64,000 bases of DNA from Mactra quadrangularis (GCA_025267735.1 CM046305.1:35981108-36045107), one strand, 5' to 3'; positions 12,101-23,498 are shown, counted from the stretch's first letter. Notes: a model not told the origin generated them from the sequence alone. Program-made: numbers and translations.

Positions 12101-13679
12101 GGAATGAATTAGAGGACCAGAAAATACCTTTCTTATTAAATTTCTCACAATGTAAACTACTTCTAAATGAGTATTATCCTGTCATAGAACATACTACTAC
12201 AGTATTAAAACGAGATCCAGGTAATATGTTACTACCATTGGTACTCTCATACAGGGATTTGAAGGTGTGGCTACGATTACACTTATACTTAGCTATACCT
12301 TTAAATATTGATGAAACTATCATTTAAAAAATAAAAAAGTCAACAAATAAAACTAATATTTTACTCTTAAGTCTTTCATAGAGTGAATAATATGAATATT
12401 TATTTTAGTGGCCACATCTATAAGTACCTGTATGAGACTAGTGATCATTGTTGTGCCATATACATGTACAGTGAAACCTGTATTAAGGGTCACCTCTATA
12501 TTGCGTGACCCTGTCCATTACAGTCAGTCCAGGGTCCTCCCTAACAGTTTTGTTATAATTTGACCCTTTATAAAGTGTGACCCTCTACAATGCGGCCAGC
12601 AGTCACTAGGTTCGGACCGATTGTTGTTGTATAGCGGTCAGTATAACAGTCAATTGACCGGAACAAGTATTTTCACGGATGTGTAAAAATAACGATCACT
12701 GTCAACAGCTGACAAAATGTAAACATTTAATCACGCTAAAAACATATTACTGCAATAGATAATGGCAATTATTGTTATTTAATATGTTAAAGAGATGTTT
12801 GTGTGTTCTAACAAACAAGATTGAGTGAAAATTATGTATCAAAATATAATTAGACATTCTTAATGTTTATGCACGATTTTATTAAGATTATTTTTCTCAG
12901 CATCGGAGATATTTTCGTATCGAAATTATTTGCTTCGCAGTTAGTTATGATTTTTTCGTCGATATGGCCAGCAATATCTGTATGTGAATATGCTTTTAAA
13001 ATGGAAAATGACAAGTTATTTGAATATTTCCATTGCAATCAGTGCAACTGTGGATATGCGGCTTGACAATATAGCAAGTCTGAAGAAATGGATTACTTTT
13101 TAGCTAAATACTAAAATAGCTTGATTTATAATTTCATTTCCATACTACTCATTGTCCTATGAATATAGTGTCTTTACATTAATATGTAAAATGAATTTTA
13201 ATGTTTATATAGGACTATAGTATAATTATTGTGATGAAACAGTATAAATATAAGACATTTCCTATTATTTATTTGTTTGTATGTTTTAAGAGACCCTGCA
13301 TATAGTGGTCACCTGTGTATAGTGGTCACTTTCAGCCAGTCCCTTAGCTGACCGCTATAGACAGGTTTGACTGTAAACTTTTTGTGTTTATAAATTAATT
13401 GTTAAGAACTGTCTTTTTAAAAAAAATATTTAAATGATATTGACATAAATAAATATGTCTTGTGTCTCTATTTTTTCAGACAATGTGAAGGCATTATTCC
13501 GGAGAGCCAAGGCTCATGTTGGTGCCTGGAACCCAGAGGAAGCCAAGAAAGACTTTGAAAGAGTTATGGAACTTGATTCTACATTATCTAATAGTATTAA
13601 AAAAGAATTAAAACATATTGATGAACTTCAGAAACAAAGAGATCTTCAAGATAAAGAAAAATTAAAAGGAATGTTTTGA
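6192..13679 (+). CDS. AIP: AIP: FKBP-like/TPR HSP90 co-chaperone, 6 exons
   Basis: Exons: 6192-6290, 8513-8692, 9251-9428, 10636-10822, 12078-12220 and 13480-13679, giving 987 nt and 328 aa, close to the usual ~330. Phases carry through every junction. Exon 1 ends on AAG followed by GTTATT, a weaker donor; the other donors match consensus better. Residues about 1-165 form the FKBP-like domain ([46 protein letters not shown]). The region from about 180 holds three TPR-like repeats ([60 protein letters not shown]) and a lysine-rich C-terminal helix ending KLKGMF. In vertebrates AIP holds the aryl hydrocarbon receptor with HSP90 in the cytosol; whether that client is kept here is inference. Its introns carry two SINEs, a hAT MITE and a pogo-like element. 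Confidence 0.93.
7100..7700. repeat. Duplicated segment in AIP intron 1
   Basis: Two related blocks at about 7205-7280 and 7385-7450 share a core resembling CAGGAGTTCCAACCA preceded by GAAAC(C/T)ACC. This looks like a diverged duplication inside an unclassified repeat. No coding signal was seen. Confidence 0.4.
9509..9765 (+). mobile_element. tRNA-derived SINE with 12-bp target duplication
   Basis: ACCATTATGTGG flanks the insertion at 9509-9520 and 9754-9765. The 5' head (9523-9598) folds like a tRNA: the acceptor GCCGCGG pairs with CGCGGC, there is a T-arm CGGGTTCAAAACCCG, and the anticodon loop CTTTGAA would read TTG (Gln type). A unique body and an A-rich AACAAACAAC tail follow. It lies in AIP intron 3 and directly abuts a second SINE. 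The non-tRNA body and target duplication make it a SINE rather than a working tRNA gene. Confidence 0.85.
9761..9995 (+). mobile_element. Second SINE with GATA-type tail
   Basis: A diverged tRNA-like head (AGTCCAGTGGAAGGATGCAA) is followed by a body with CTCAAGTGTAAATGGGTACC and a tail of GATAGATAGATA. The 9521-9753 SINE sits exactly at its 5' edge, so one inserted next to the other. Confidence 0.6.
11120..11529. mobile_element. hAT-type non-autonomous transposon, 8-bp TSD
   Basis: Termini TAGGGCTGTCAC and its inverse GTGACAGCCCTA are flanked by CTTATTTC on both sides (11112-11119, 11530-11537). Terminal sequence and 8-bp duplication fit hAT. It lies in AIP intron 4; the 90-codon open frame across its left part is not a gene. 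Confidence 0.85.
11745..12045 (+). mobile_element. SINE related to the copy at 46944
   Basis: A diverged tRNA-like head with GGTTCGAATCCC (T-arm/B-box) leads into GGGGAGGTTATATCC, the same central block as in 46944-47241, including GAAAATTTGACAAT and AGGGTAGGTGAGTACTGGTT. The copy lies in AIP intron 4, ending about 30 bases before the exon 5 acceptor. Confidence 0.75.
12469..13373. mobile_element. Pogo/Tigger-like non-autonomous transposon, TA TSD
   Basis: The ends CAGTGAAACCTGTATTA and, inverted, CAGTCAAACCTGTCTATAG are flanked by TA on both sides. The CAGT-N-AAACCTG start resembles pogo/Tigger termini. The 905-base interior holds short open frames with no recognisable transposase motif. 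It occupies most of AIP intron 5. Confidence 0.75.
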
Positions 13680-13761
13680 GATGATTATGTTTTGATGTTA
13701 AAATGTATAAAGCGAAGGCTGATGACGTATGTTATGATAATACATGTATGTAAATATTATA

Positions 13762-14136
13762 CAGTACCCACCAAAAGTTTGGAGACATTTTCGCTTTGTA
13801 GGCCAACTGAATAGCGTTTAACTAGAATATGATAACTGTTTATTATGAAATGCTTTTTAATTTTGCTTTATTTTTTTGGTTATCATTATAATTATAATTT
13901 AAGACTTCAAAAATAGCATAAAAGCATTGTTATGGAAAATAATTACAATAAACATGGTTTTGGAGGCTTTAGGATACGGATGCTGAATCTTATAAAATGT
14001 GTTGCATTCACACAATTTGTTTCATTTTACCAAAAAATACTTAAATATATTAAAAATAATGATTCTACAAAGATAATCATCAAAATACAAGAATTATAGT
14101 AAATTTCTTTTGTCTCCAAACTTTTGGTGGGTATTG
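13762..14136. mobile_element. Tc1/mariner-type MITE just 3' of AIP
   Basis: Inverted termini of about 27 bases, beginning CAGTACCCACCAAAAGTTTG, are flanked by TA. The 375-base AT-rich interior is non-coding. It starts about 80 bases after the AIP stop codon, so it may lie within the AIP 3' UTR. Confidence 0.85.
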
Positions 14137-14869
14137 TATATAACACATAAGACTTCACTGATATGACCAATCGGTACTTGTTAAATTAAGTGAAAATATA
14201 AAATGTCTTAATGATATAGTAGTAAGTTGTGTAATAGATACATTTCATCATGGCAAAAACTGCTCTCCTGAAAATCACCTATTGTAAAGTATGAATTAAA
14301 ATCATTTACATCTTTGAAATGATGGTGTCATTAAGTTGAAATACACAGTGTGAACCAAACTGTATTTGTCTATATTTATCTTTTTGAAGTAATTCTAATC
14401 ATTATTTAAAAATATTTTATATTGATAATAATTACTTTTTCAAATGAATTAAAAACTATTAGCTATTTAAGGCATATGGTTCATAATGTTTGGTTGATAT
14501 GTTCAAGTTAATATGTCAAAAGACTTAATGATCAACTTGACACCAAAAATTGATCATGTTTATGTATGTTCAATGGCCTAATTTTATGGACATAAGAAGT
14601 CATATAGGCCTTCTGCCATATATTAATAAATAAATGTTATAGTCCAACAGTATTAACCTGAGCTTGACCTTTATGCCAGAATATATTAAACTCAGTATTT
14701 ACTGTCAATTTTTGTCTTCGTTTGTAAATTGTGCTTTATCGGAAGCTTTCGGCAAAATACACATACTTAACAATTAATTTTGTTTTAATAGAAATAAATA
14801 CTTTGAAACTGTGCCGCAATTTTGCAGACTTCCGCATTTCCATATTAACGAATGAGTCCAAAACTAAAA

Positions 14870-16198
14870 CAATCTGATTAAAACTCAATCTAAAAATTTT
14901 TCGCTCGCAAACTCGCTAATTCATGGAAAAAAAAGATTTCATCAGTCAAATTACCCACAGTACATATTGAGTGTAACAGAAGAAATTACTGTGGTTGCCT
15001 TTGATGAGTCAATTATAAGTGCCTAAACTAAAATAAAACAACTCATATTACTTACCATTTGAATGACAATGGACTGCATTGTCTGTAGCTCTTTTGCTGT
15101 TTTCAAGTTATATTTCTTTACAAGATAAACATTCGGGGAAAAACTCTTTTTGAATTGTTTTGTCACTGATATAGGTGATTGGATGACTCTTTTTGTAGTT
15201 ATCTCCTGAGCATAAACTGTTCTTAATTTCATTGTTTGCTGCAGTTCCTCTATTGTTTTTCGGGCGCTGGTAACTTTTCTATAGCATTTAATACAAATGC
15301 CATCTGTTTTGTCAGTTATAACCTCATCAATATCCCTTATTACTGAACGGATGCATGTTAATTTTTCATCTGTCAATTTTAATTTCTTGTTTCTACTGTC
15401 ATGTGGTATCTTTCTTCCTGATGCAGTGATTTCCAAGTTTAAAAATACTGTACCACAAACAACACATTGATCTGTTTAAAATAAATGTACATGTATGTGA
15501 CATGATGACAATAAAAATTGTGCCAAAAATTAAGTCAGTAATAGTGAAGTTCTATTATAGAGGTCTACTCTGTAGTAGAATTTATGAATAAGAATTAAAA
15601 TTACAAATAATGAATAATCACATGATGTACACACAATTAAAGTATTCTCATCAAAATGCATTACCTGTATTATTCATATCAATGATAAGTGCTTACATCT
15701 CAAGAACACTTATATCACTTGATTACACAGCTGAATACACCGGGTCGAGGTAGTGCTTTATAATGCACTTGTGAGAGTATTTCATTATTTGATGCCCATC
15801 AACTTAATCAAACATAACTAAAATAAAATCACATTTGATCACAATAAAATGCACTGGATGTATGCATGCATAGCTATACTGTCATGTCACGTACCTTTAA
15901 CAAGTGTTTGCTTCCTCGGCGTTAAATAAGCCATCATTTACAGAAGCTAGTTTTTCTAAAAGCTTTTCTGATAATATCCAACGGTTCCGCGTGTAAATAG
16001 CATGTACCGTTAAAATAACTTCAAAACAACGTTCTAAAAATAGATTTTCCGAAATTCCGTTGCTACTAATAGTGTTTCGCCTAGATGAAAGCTACGCATT
16101 GATTGGTCGACACAAAGTTCGTCTCGACCTGACCTCAAAGGGGAAAAGTACAGATCAAGTACGACCGCGGTCTACAGGATATGTATTTACCCAGATTG
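14870..16198 (-). mobile_element. DNA transposon with 9-bp TSD and CAATCTG ends
   Basis: AAACTAAAA flanks the element at 14861-14869 and 16199-16207. Both ends start CAATCTG (CAATCTGATTAAAA and, inverted, CAATCTGGGTAAATA). The copy at 30644-31039 has the same ends and its own 9-bp duplication, which confirms the boundaries. A 9-bp duplication is typical of Mutator-like elements, but the superfamily is not proven. The interior carries the 5' exons of a CxxC protein on the minus strand. Confidence 0.8.
15056..15925 (-). CDS. Transposon-encoded CxxC...CxxC protein, 5' exons only
   Basis: Minus-strand exon 1 starts at the ATG near 15925 (MMAYLTPRKQTLVK) and ends at a GTACGT donor near 15894. Exon 2 (about 15056-15474) begins after an ACAG acceptor with DQCVVCGTVF, continues through CIRSVIRDIDEV and GICIKCYRKV, and runs into a GTAAGT donor. 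The paired CVVC and CIKC motifs suggest an N-terminal zinc-binding module. Similar CxxC...CxxC starts precede transposase-like regions in multi-copy invertebrate genes (recalled, not searched). No later exon fits before the element ends at 14870, so this is a truncated gene. Function unknown. Confidence 0.55.
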
Positions 16199-16592
16199 AA
16201 ACTAAAAGCACAATAATATCAATCTTTACAGAATTGATTTATAGTCACATAGGTTGTTATAATCACATGTATAATCGTTTACTCACATACGAAAACTCAC
16301 CGTTTAATGTAAGTGAAGCATGTAATTATTATAATGAGGTAGTTTTAGCTCAGTTTAATTTTGTCAGACTATACAATTGTCTATGAATATTGACTAGCTT
16401 ACTAGGATATTGCTGGGTCACCTCAAAACAAGTCTAAATACTGGTAAATAATGGAGGATGACGACTAGTTAGGCCCTAACCTTTTGATACATCTTTGTGA
16501 TACTACTTTTTATTTGTTATTATTTATGAATCTCAATTTTTACCAAAAACTACCATGTATGCATGTATGACAGTTAGCTACATTTGAACAAT

Positions 16593-16738
16593 TATAGTTT
16601 GTTTTTTCTCAACTGTCAAAACATGAATAATTTCACGATGACTAAACGCTCTTTGTTTAACACTCATGATATTGAGATAGTGTGTAATCATTCACCGTAA
16701 AATAATTCAAACTTTGACATTTGAGAAAAAAAGGACTA
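16593..16738. mobile_element. MITE with TTCTCAACTGTC inverted ends, copy 1
   Basis: A 40-45 base imperfect terminal inverted repeat (GTTTTTTCTCAACTGTCAAA ... inverse) surrounds about 60 bases. A second copy lies at 55221-55469 and a one-ended fragment at 60268-60309. Confidence 0.65.
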
Positions 16739-16803
16739 TTATTAATCTATGAATAATTTATTAATGGCAATAATAAAGTATTATTGATTACCTCGGCTAT
16801 GGC

Positions 16804-17124
16804 CAGACGCGTATCTACGCCGTTTTTGAGATTACACACAAATGCTAGGGGTCTGCATGCTCCTCCCCGCCAGAATTTATTTCGCTACATTGGCTAAGAT
16901 GCATTTTTGTGATACTTAGGCCATCGATTGTATGCTAATTAGACAACAGAAATACTATTCGCTTCATCCTATTTTTATAAAATTTGCAATTTCATAATGG
17001 CGAATAAAAAGTAACCTGGGCAAGGCATCCAATTTCTCAGTGTTTTTGGCATTTTTAGATTATCTTTTTCTGAAATCGAGGTTATGATACATGCGTAAAG
17101 TGCTTAATGGTAGATACCCCCCTG
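16804..17124. mobile_element. hAT-type MITE, perfect 8-bp TSD
   Basis: Ends CAGACGCGTATCTAC and inverted CAGGGGGGTATCTACC are flanked by GCTATGGC on both sides (16796-16803, 17125-17132). The interior is non-coding. Confidence 0.85.
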
Positions 17125-17619
17125 GCTATGGCCATAATATAATATCGTGAGATGAGCATTCAAATTTATATTTCATAATTGTTACAGGTATAGTTTTTTT
17201 CAATTTCAAAAATATTTGAAAATACATGTAGAAAATTGTATATTTTGTTACTGAAAAAACTTCTATTTGTTTACATTGTGGCATTTGTTTAGACAGGACA
17301 GGAATGGGAGCCAGTGATAGTGAAAACTAAGAAACATTCATATCATAATGACTTATTGAGGAGAGTTTTCATAGCATTAAGCAATATGTACAAACATTTT
17401 TTCATTCTGTCTTTGTTTTTTCTGCTTTGTTGAATAACATATTTTTTAGAACACTGTTATAAAGATTGTGATTTGTGATATCCTTTACTAAAAGTATTAC
17501 AAATTGTATTTGAAATAAACTGTTTAAACCTTTAGTCCAGAGCTAGGGAATTTTGGTGCTTGTAAAATTTTATATAATAGTTTTTGTCTTATTTTATGTT
17601 ATAGTATGTTTGTATTGTA

Positions 17620-17805
17620 TAATGTTGAGGAAAAACAGATTTTTCTGGGAAAAAAATGGGGCATGCAAGTGAAGAAAAAAATCTTAATTCAGTTGCTTTA
17701 TGTAGCAGTTTGACCAAATTTTTATGAGCGAGCCAGGAAATAAAAATATATTTTTTGTAAAAATCGTCAAAATTAAGGTGCGAGAAATTCCATAGAACAT
17801 ATCGA
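17620..17805. repeat. Diverged relative of the Harbinger-like MITE at 63515
   Basis: The segment from AATGGGGCATGCAAG through ATTCCATAGAACATAT matches the interior and right end of 63515-63735 at many positions. The terminal repeats are decayed. Confidence 0.5.
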
Positions 17806-17930
17806 GGGTTTAAAGGTAAAAGGTAATAACTGCCATTTTCTAGATTTCGAGAAAAACGCAAAAAACATATTTTAATACAACTTTATTTTCCGTAATATTT
17901 TTTTAACAATTTTGATTCTCCCATATTTAT

Positions 17931-19126
17931 TAGAGGTGAAACGATTAATCGCGGTTCACAAAGAATCGCGATTTTTAACGCTCGATTCGGTTCGGTTCGA
18001 TTCGATTCGGAAGAGGCAGTTTCGATTCGATTCTTTTTTTAAATACTGTCTTTTTCAGTAGTTTTGTGAGTTGAATGAAACGCCCCTTTTCGATTAAAAT
18101 AAGCATTTTTTATAGTAAACTAAAATAGTGTACCCTTATTGACCGACGATTGTTAATCCAGATAAGAGTTGTAAAAAGTGAGACTGCTTAATGAGACTGA
18201 TTAAATCAAGCATGATAAAGTAATTTACAGATAAACTGTAAACTTAATTGTTTGTTTTGACGTTATTTACGTTTATTTTCGGGAAAATCCTCTTTGCTTT
18301 TCTTAACTATTAAAATCGGGCAAAACGTGGTTGGTTAGATTTTATTTACTATAAATTGGAAATGAATTCTATGAAATGTCCGAAGATAATTGTATATTTT
18401 CACCAATACGTTCATTTAAGCCCAAAAAAAATTTTATTTTGAAATAAACACAAGTGTAAGAAAGTTATGAATACAGATCTAGAGTTGATAAAAATTAATT
18501 CAACGTTTATGATGTGATGAGAATTACTTTAAATCATGCCAGAACCAAAAAAAATATTTTGAAACAAACTAAATTAAGCTGGTCATAGTGATCTACATTT
18601 GCTGAATGCTTGCAATTTTTTATTGTCTAAGCGTAACCTTAACTAGTCATTAATAATGGCATTGATGCACTGATGAATAATTTATTTTGATAATGACTTG
18701 AGTCAAATACTGTTAGTACGTACATGTAGGTAAGGAGAAATAAACAATTTGTCCATGGGCATTACTTTTCATTAAAAAGTTGGAATAATAAGATTTGTCA
18801 TTTATATATGCTAAAATGCAGCAAAATATTTTTAACTATTCAAGCTCTAATACTTGTAAAATGGGTATTATTAAAGAATTAGAATTAGAATTTTTTGTCT
18901 TCCGGGAGGGAGGTCCCTCAGATAAAAATGCACTGTTCTTAAATATATATATATCTATGTTCTCTTGTCTTTGGGTTGTATCTCTTTCTTAATTCTTTTT
19001 ATAATTTATTTTTTGTTATGTCCTATATAATTCCAGTAGAAAATCGAATTGAATCGAAAAATTGAATCGTTTGATGAAAAATCGAAATCGAATCGAATCG
19101 AAAATGTTTGAATCGTTTCACCTCTA
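17931..19126. mobile_element. hAT-type element, 1.2 kb, perfect 8-bp TSD
   Basis: Ends TAGAGGTGAAACGATT and the inverse AATCGTTTCACCTCTA are flanked by ATATTTAT (17923-17930, 19127-19134). Just inside each end are clusters of ATTCGATTCG/CGAATCGAATCG subterminal repeats, as in hAT elements where they serve as transposase binding sites. No transposase frame was found, so it is non-autonomous. Confidence 0.88.
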
Positions 19127-19799
19127 ATATTTATTGACTACATTAGACCATATTTTGTTAAGTTAACCTCGCTTGGTGCTGATGAAACACTGTAGTTATA
19201 GTTTGTTTTAAAGTTCTACAATCAAAATAATTTCATTTTAAAGAAGTAAAAGGTAATAAACGACTTAGATCCTGTCAAGACTACAAGGTTGGGAGGTAAA
19301 AGGTAATAACCGCACTTACGACCTTTTACTTCTGAAGGTTTAGCAATAAAAGTTCCAGATAAATTATGGTAAAAGGTTATAAGTTCAGTTATAGCCTTGT
19401 TCCTCTGAAAAGAATTTAGATGTTGCAGTTATAATTGTTACTGTTGCAAATTTGTTAATTATGTCCTTACTTTGAAGAACCTTACGTAATGTCATTAACA
19501 CTCATGCACAATAATACTCGTACACAAAATTTTCATTCATAGAAATATGAAATATGTACTTGCTCAATATTTAGATTCTACAGAAATAAATTGATAACTA
19601 AAAAGTAATAAAATATGCACTAAAATCTTTGTTTACAAATTTTCATTTATTTTGAATGTTCTCTGGTATATAATCGAACTGAAGTCAAACAGACCCCAGA
19701 CATCAGCAATTAAGGATATTAGTGACCCATATCATAGTTAAGTAAATAAAGACTACTGTTTCATGTCACAAAATGCGAATGTTTGTCATTAATTATTCC

Positions 19800-21200
19800 A
19801 TGACCTTCACTCATCTTCTTCACTCTCACCAACAGAAGGCATTGGAAGTTTGTCTTTTATAGATTTGCTGCATGGTAATGACTCATAGTATGATTGTACT
19901 CCTTCGGAATTGTCCCAGAGGCAACAAGTGACATCAAATCAGCCTTTTTTGCAGCAGATATTGGAAGCTTCTCTGTATAAGCCTTTCGTGGAGCCTTAAG
20001 AGACTTTTCTTTGCTTCTGCACTTCTTCTGCATTAACCTTACTTCATTGAACTCACTAACATCAAAACCATAGTTCACAAAAATACTGTATTCTTTGTCT
20101 TTACGAACTTGAATCCATTTTATAATCAGCCAATTAACACGTTCTCCATCAACATCGATTTTCATTGAGCCAAAGTTTTGTTCTTTGTGCAACTTGTAAT
20201 CTAGTATGTCAGTGTATTTTATTGGAACGACAATATATGGTTGCTTCTGGCGTGCTAATGATATAACTGTTTCCCACTGAGATGGAACATTTACTTTTGT
20301 GAGACTTTTTTGCATGCTCGATAGATGCATGTATTGAATCACATTCCATTTTTGAATGGCCACTTTCGAGAAATTTGTGGTTTATACACTTAATGTGAGG
20401 AATATCTTAGACACAGTGAACTGAGCAATTTGCAACAAACTGATTACGATTCTGTCCCCCTACATGTATCACTATATAATGTCACTTCTTTCAGATGTCT
20501 TACTTGCAACAGAAGTTACATACAAGTACACACAAGTTCCTACTTCGCACGAGCCTCTTTTCCCTGTGTTTCATCCCACAGGTAACAAGTCCCCTTACCA
20601 TTTCCCAGTTCATAGAATGACAATCTGTAACAACATAGTTTTCTTTTGTAATAAAGTTCACAAATTAAACTGCATGGTGTTGTCAATACAGCCTGGAGAT
20701 CAAATGCCGACACAGAAAACTTAGGGATCTTTCTTTGCGCGTTCTTTATTGGCTGATTTTTCCATTCTAGCATTGTTTTTTCTTTCTTGGTGTGCCTGAT
20801 ATTTTGCTTTTGTTGCCTCAATTAGTCTATATTCTATTCTCAAAGTGCCATACAGATTGCAGAGGTGACATTGATCTTTCTTAGGATAGAAGAAAGATAA
20901 GTTATATTCTGTACAGAAAATGTTCCTGTACACAGCCTCTGAAACACACCTTCTATTTTGTCCTTAGCATTTTTCTACATACAGTGAGTACATTCGTCTT
21001 ATACTTATATCTTGCATTAGATACTTCCTGTTGGAGTCTTTTCGTGTGTAGTGTGATTCAACAGTTGGAATGCTTTCGATGTGTTTCTTTACAAATGATC
21101 TGTGCTATTCCGTGGTTTTATTTCCAGGCACAGCTTTCCCTCTCTAGGCATTTCCAACATATAGGCCTAACCCTGCCACTTTGTGCGGCACATTGAATAT
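19800..21200 (-). pseudogene. Broken transposase-like gene (FYPKKDQC / GGQNRNQF family)
   Basis: Minus-strand fragments line up in order. They are: KKHIESIPTVESHYTRKDSN (about 21090), NLSFFYPKKDQCHLC (20890), FSVSAFDLQAVLTTP (20700), YYKRKLCCYRLSFYELGNGK (20630), GGQNRNQFVANCSVHC (20440), ESGHSKMECDSIHASIEHAK (20340) and the 19857-20363 frame ending SGTIPKEYNHTM. The order matches an uncharacterised multi-copy family I recall from insects and other invertebrates, with acidic residues in FDLQ and in a YSD-type motif that could form an RNase-H-like active site. Several frameshifts and stops separate the fragments (at least near 20330, 20400, 20450 and 20720). The gene is dead unless assembly errors explain them. 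Confidence 0.65.
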
Positions 21201-21832
21201 TTCGCTCTTAGATGCCCCACCGATGCCACCAGGGTGCAGCAATCGCGATCCAGCCCCAGAGTAGGTCACCCGTCAACCAGTGGTAGACCAGGGTGCTCTC
21301 CCTCTGTGAGTTATCTCAGCTTAAGTACCTGGGGGAGATCAACATGATGGGAGTATGTGAGCCTTAAGATATAAAAGGCTAAATATGAATAAGTTCCCCA
21401 TGTAAGTGATGTAAGGATGATCTAATTTCAAAAAAAGTTTCTAAGTATAAACTGATAAAATGATCTAATTCGAAACTATGTCAACTCCGGCTTGCCATAT
21501 ATAAGTCAAAACCGGATTGACCGACTTTAATTGTTGAAATTCTTGATCTGAAAGTTTTTGTTGAAACGACACTTAGTCGTTTTTTGACAAAAAAAGTTTA
21601 AAATTAAAAATGATTGAAAATGATTGTTACTACTTATTTAATATTTACATAATCACTAAGGGAATCACAAAGTTGAATTTTTATCACAGAATGCTTAAAT
21701 ATACAGGCCTCAGTCTTTTGTCTGATGTATTGGCTATTATCACAGATATGCTTCTCAACAAATGATTTTAATATGAATAAAAACTAAATTAATGAAATCA
21801 CAAAATCAAGATGCAATCACAACTATCAATTA

Positions 21833-23498
21833 TTACGCCGACTCCATCTTCACCTCTGTCTCCCCCTCCTCTGACACTTCCTTCAACGACTTACTGAGGT
21901 ACTCTGTAATGTTCCTCTCTTGTAATTCTAATATTTGACTTTGTTTTATGTTCTTTTGTTCATTCTTTAATCTCTGTGTGAGATGCTTGTCAAATTCCTC
22001 CCCTTCATTGGGCTGGAACGTGGCAAGCCAAAGGTTCTCTGCGACACCTTCCTGAATGACTTGCTGTACTAGGGCACCTGTGATACTGTCCCCAGCTCTC
22101 ACTGCTCTGTTTGTGGCGTATTTGACAAAAGCTCTTTGGATATTGTTAAGCTTGTCGCATGTGGCTTATGGGTCACACTTGTAAAAGGGCTGTAAGGCTG
22201 CCTTGAAATCTGGACGGAGTTCATCCATGTCTGTGGTGATTGTGTCTGGTCTAGATATTGTGGCTTTAGTCAATTTGTCAATTAACTCAGAACTAGCATA
22301 ATAGTTTGAGGCAGGATCTTTTGAGACATTTTTAGCATTTATTGTATTTCTGGCAGCATGAAGTGTTCCTGTATCCTTAGATGATGCTGTACTGTACAGG
22401 ATTTTCCAGATCACCTGGAAAAATTTAAAATGCTTTAATTAATAATTATTTACACATATTAACATATATTTATAAGAAAGTATTGCGCATTTGAAGTATT
22501 TCAGTCTCATTAACTTAATTGTCCCCCAAATAGAAATAAAATCTAATTTTAAAATAAGAAATCTTCTTAATTGTAAATTTGTATTGTCTCATGTACTAAC
22601 CTGCAGAAATTCTGCCTGATTGTGAAATTCTTCCAGTTTGGGAACAAGGCCCTCCATCCTCTTCATTGGTGTTCGTCCATTACGTTTCGCTGACTGTGCT
22701 TGTTTATGTCTTTTAAAGGTCAGGTAATCACCACCACTCAGAATTTTTTCTGGCTTTCTTTCATTGTTTGGTTCCATTTCGCCTAGTATGTCCTTATTGA
22801 GGAACTCACATATGTCTGTCATTTCTTCGTTGTATTGTTCATGTTTCTTTAAAACTCCTACATTAATCTACAAAGAGTAGCCAGTCGCATCAATTTATAA
22901 CATAAAACAGATAGAAGCATCAATTTTTATGAAAAATAATAGGAGTGTCACATTGTATTTTTCACAAGATTAAACCAGTCTCACATGAATTAATTTATAT
23001 ATTCGTTAAAAGTCTGATCGCAAAAGACATGAAATGAAGTGTAAATAATATTTGTATTTCATTATTAACAGAGACTGATTAAAAATACATATTATTACAA
23101 CAGGCTTACCCTTTAAGTTTTCATTGAAGTTTCCTTTATACATTTATGTGTGATATGGGTTGGCAGTACTGTCTTGTAGGCTTGAAATTGAGGCATATTA
23201 TCAGTCCACTGTATCGACATAATGTACGCAAGTTCTTCTGTCAACTTAACCTTGTCATCGTCGGATGGGACTAATGATCTGAACTTCACTGTTTCAATAT
23301 CAGCCATAAGTTTTGAGTTATCGAGGAAGTTTCCTGAAATTCTGTTTTCGTAAGCACATATTTGAAACATATGCTGATCCTATTTCGGTTCTGCTGCGTC
23401 ATTTGTCGAACATTTGTACGCATATCAACATTGTCTCCGACAAAATAGTACCCATTGTGCATAGATGATCTGTGATTTTTTAGATATGTTTTGTGCAC
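21833..23498 (-). pseudogene. DUF6589-family gene remnant
   Basis: Minus-strand pieces show features I associate with DUF6589. These are YYFVGDNVDMRTNVRQMT (23430), QAYKTVLPTHITHKCIKETS (23150), a spliced exon 22601-22867 with EKILSGGDYLTF and RMEGLVPKLEEFHNQAEFLQ, and an exon from 22414 starting VIWKILYSTASSKDTGTLHA. The last piece, 21833-22102, ends KVSEEGETEVKMESA-like (read directly as EVSEEGETEVKMESA). GT/AG sites at 22601/22414 are intact. Breaks: a frame change near 23370, a stop at 23113 just before the expected donor, and a stop at 22166. The N-terminal half is missing where the retroelement abuts at about 23505. Such genes are multi-copy and transposon-like in fungi and invertebrates; their biochemical role is not known to me. 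Confidence 0.7.

Noticed and set aside
12863..13066. Open frame inside the pogo-like element
   Set aside because: Overlaps another frame on the opposite strand and shows no helix-turn-helix or DDE motif.
16060..16386. 108-codon plus-strand open frame
   Set aside because: It spans the right end of the 9-bp-TSD transposon and unique flank, so it crosses an insertion boundary.
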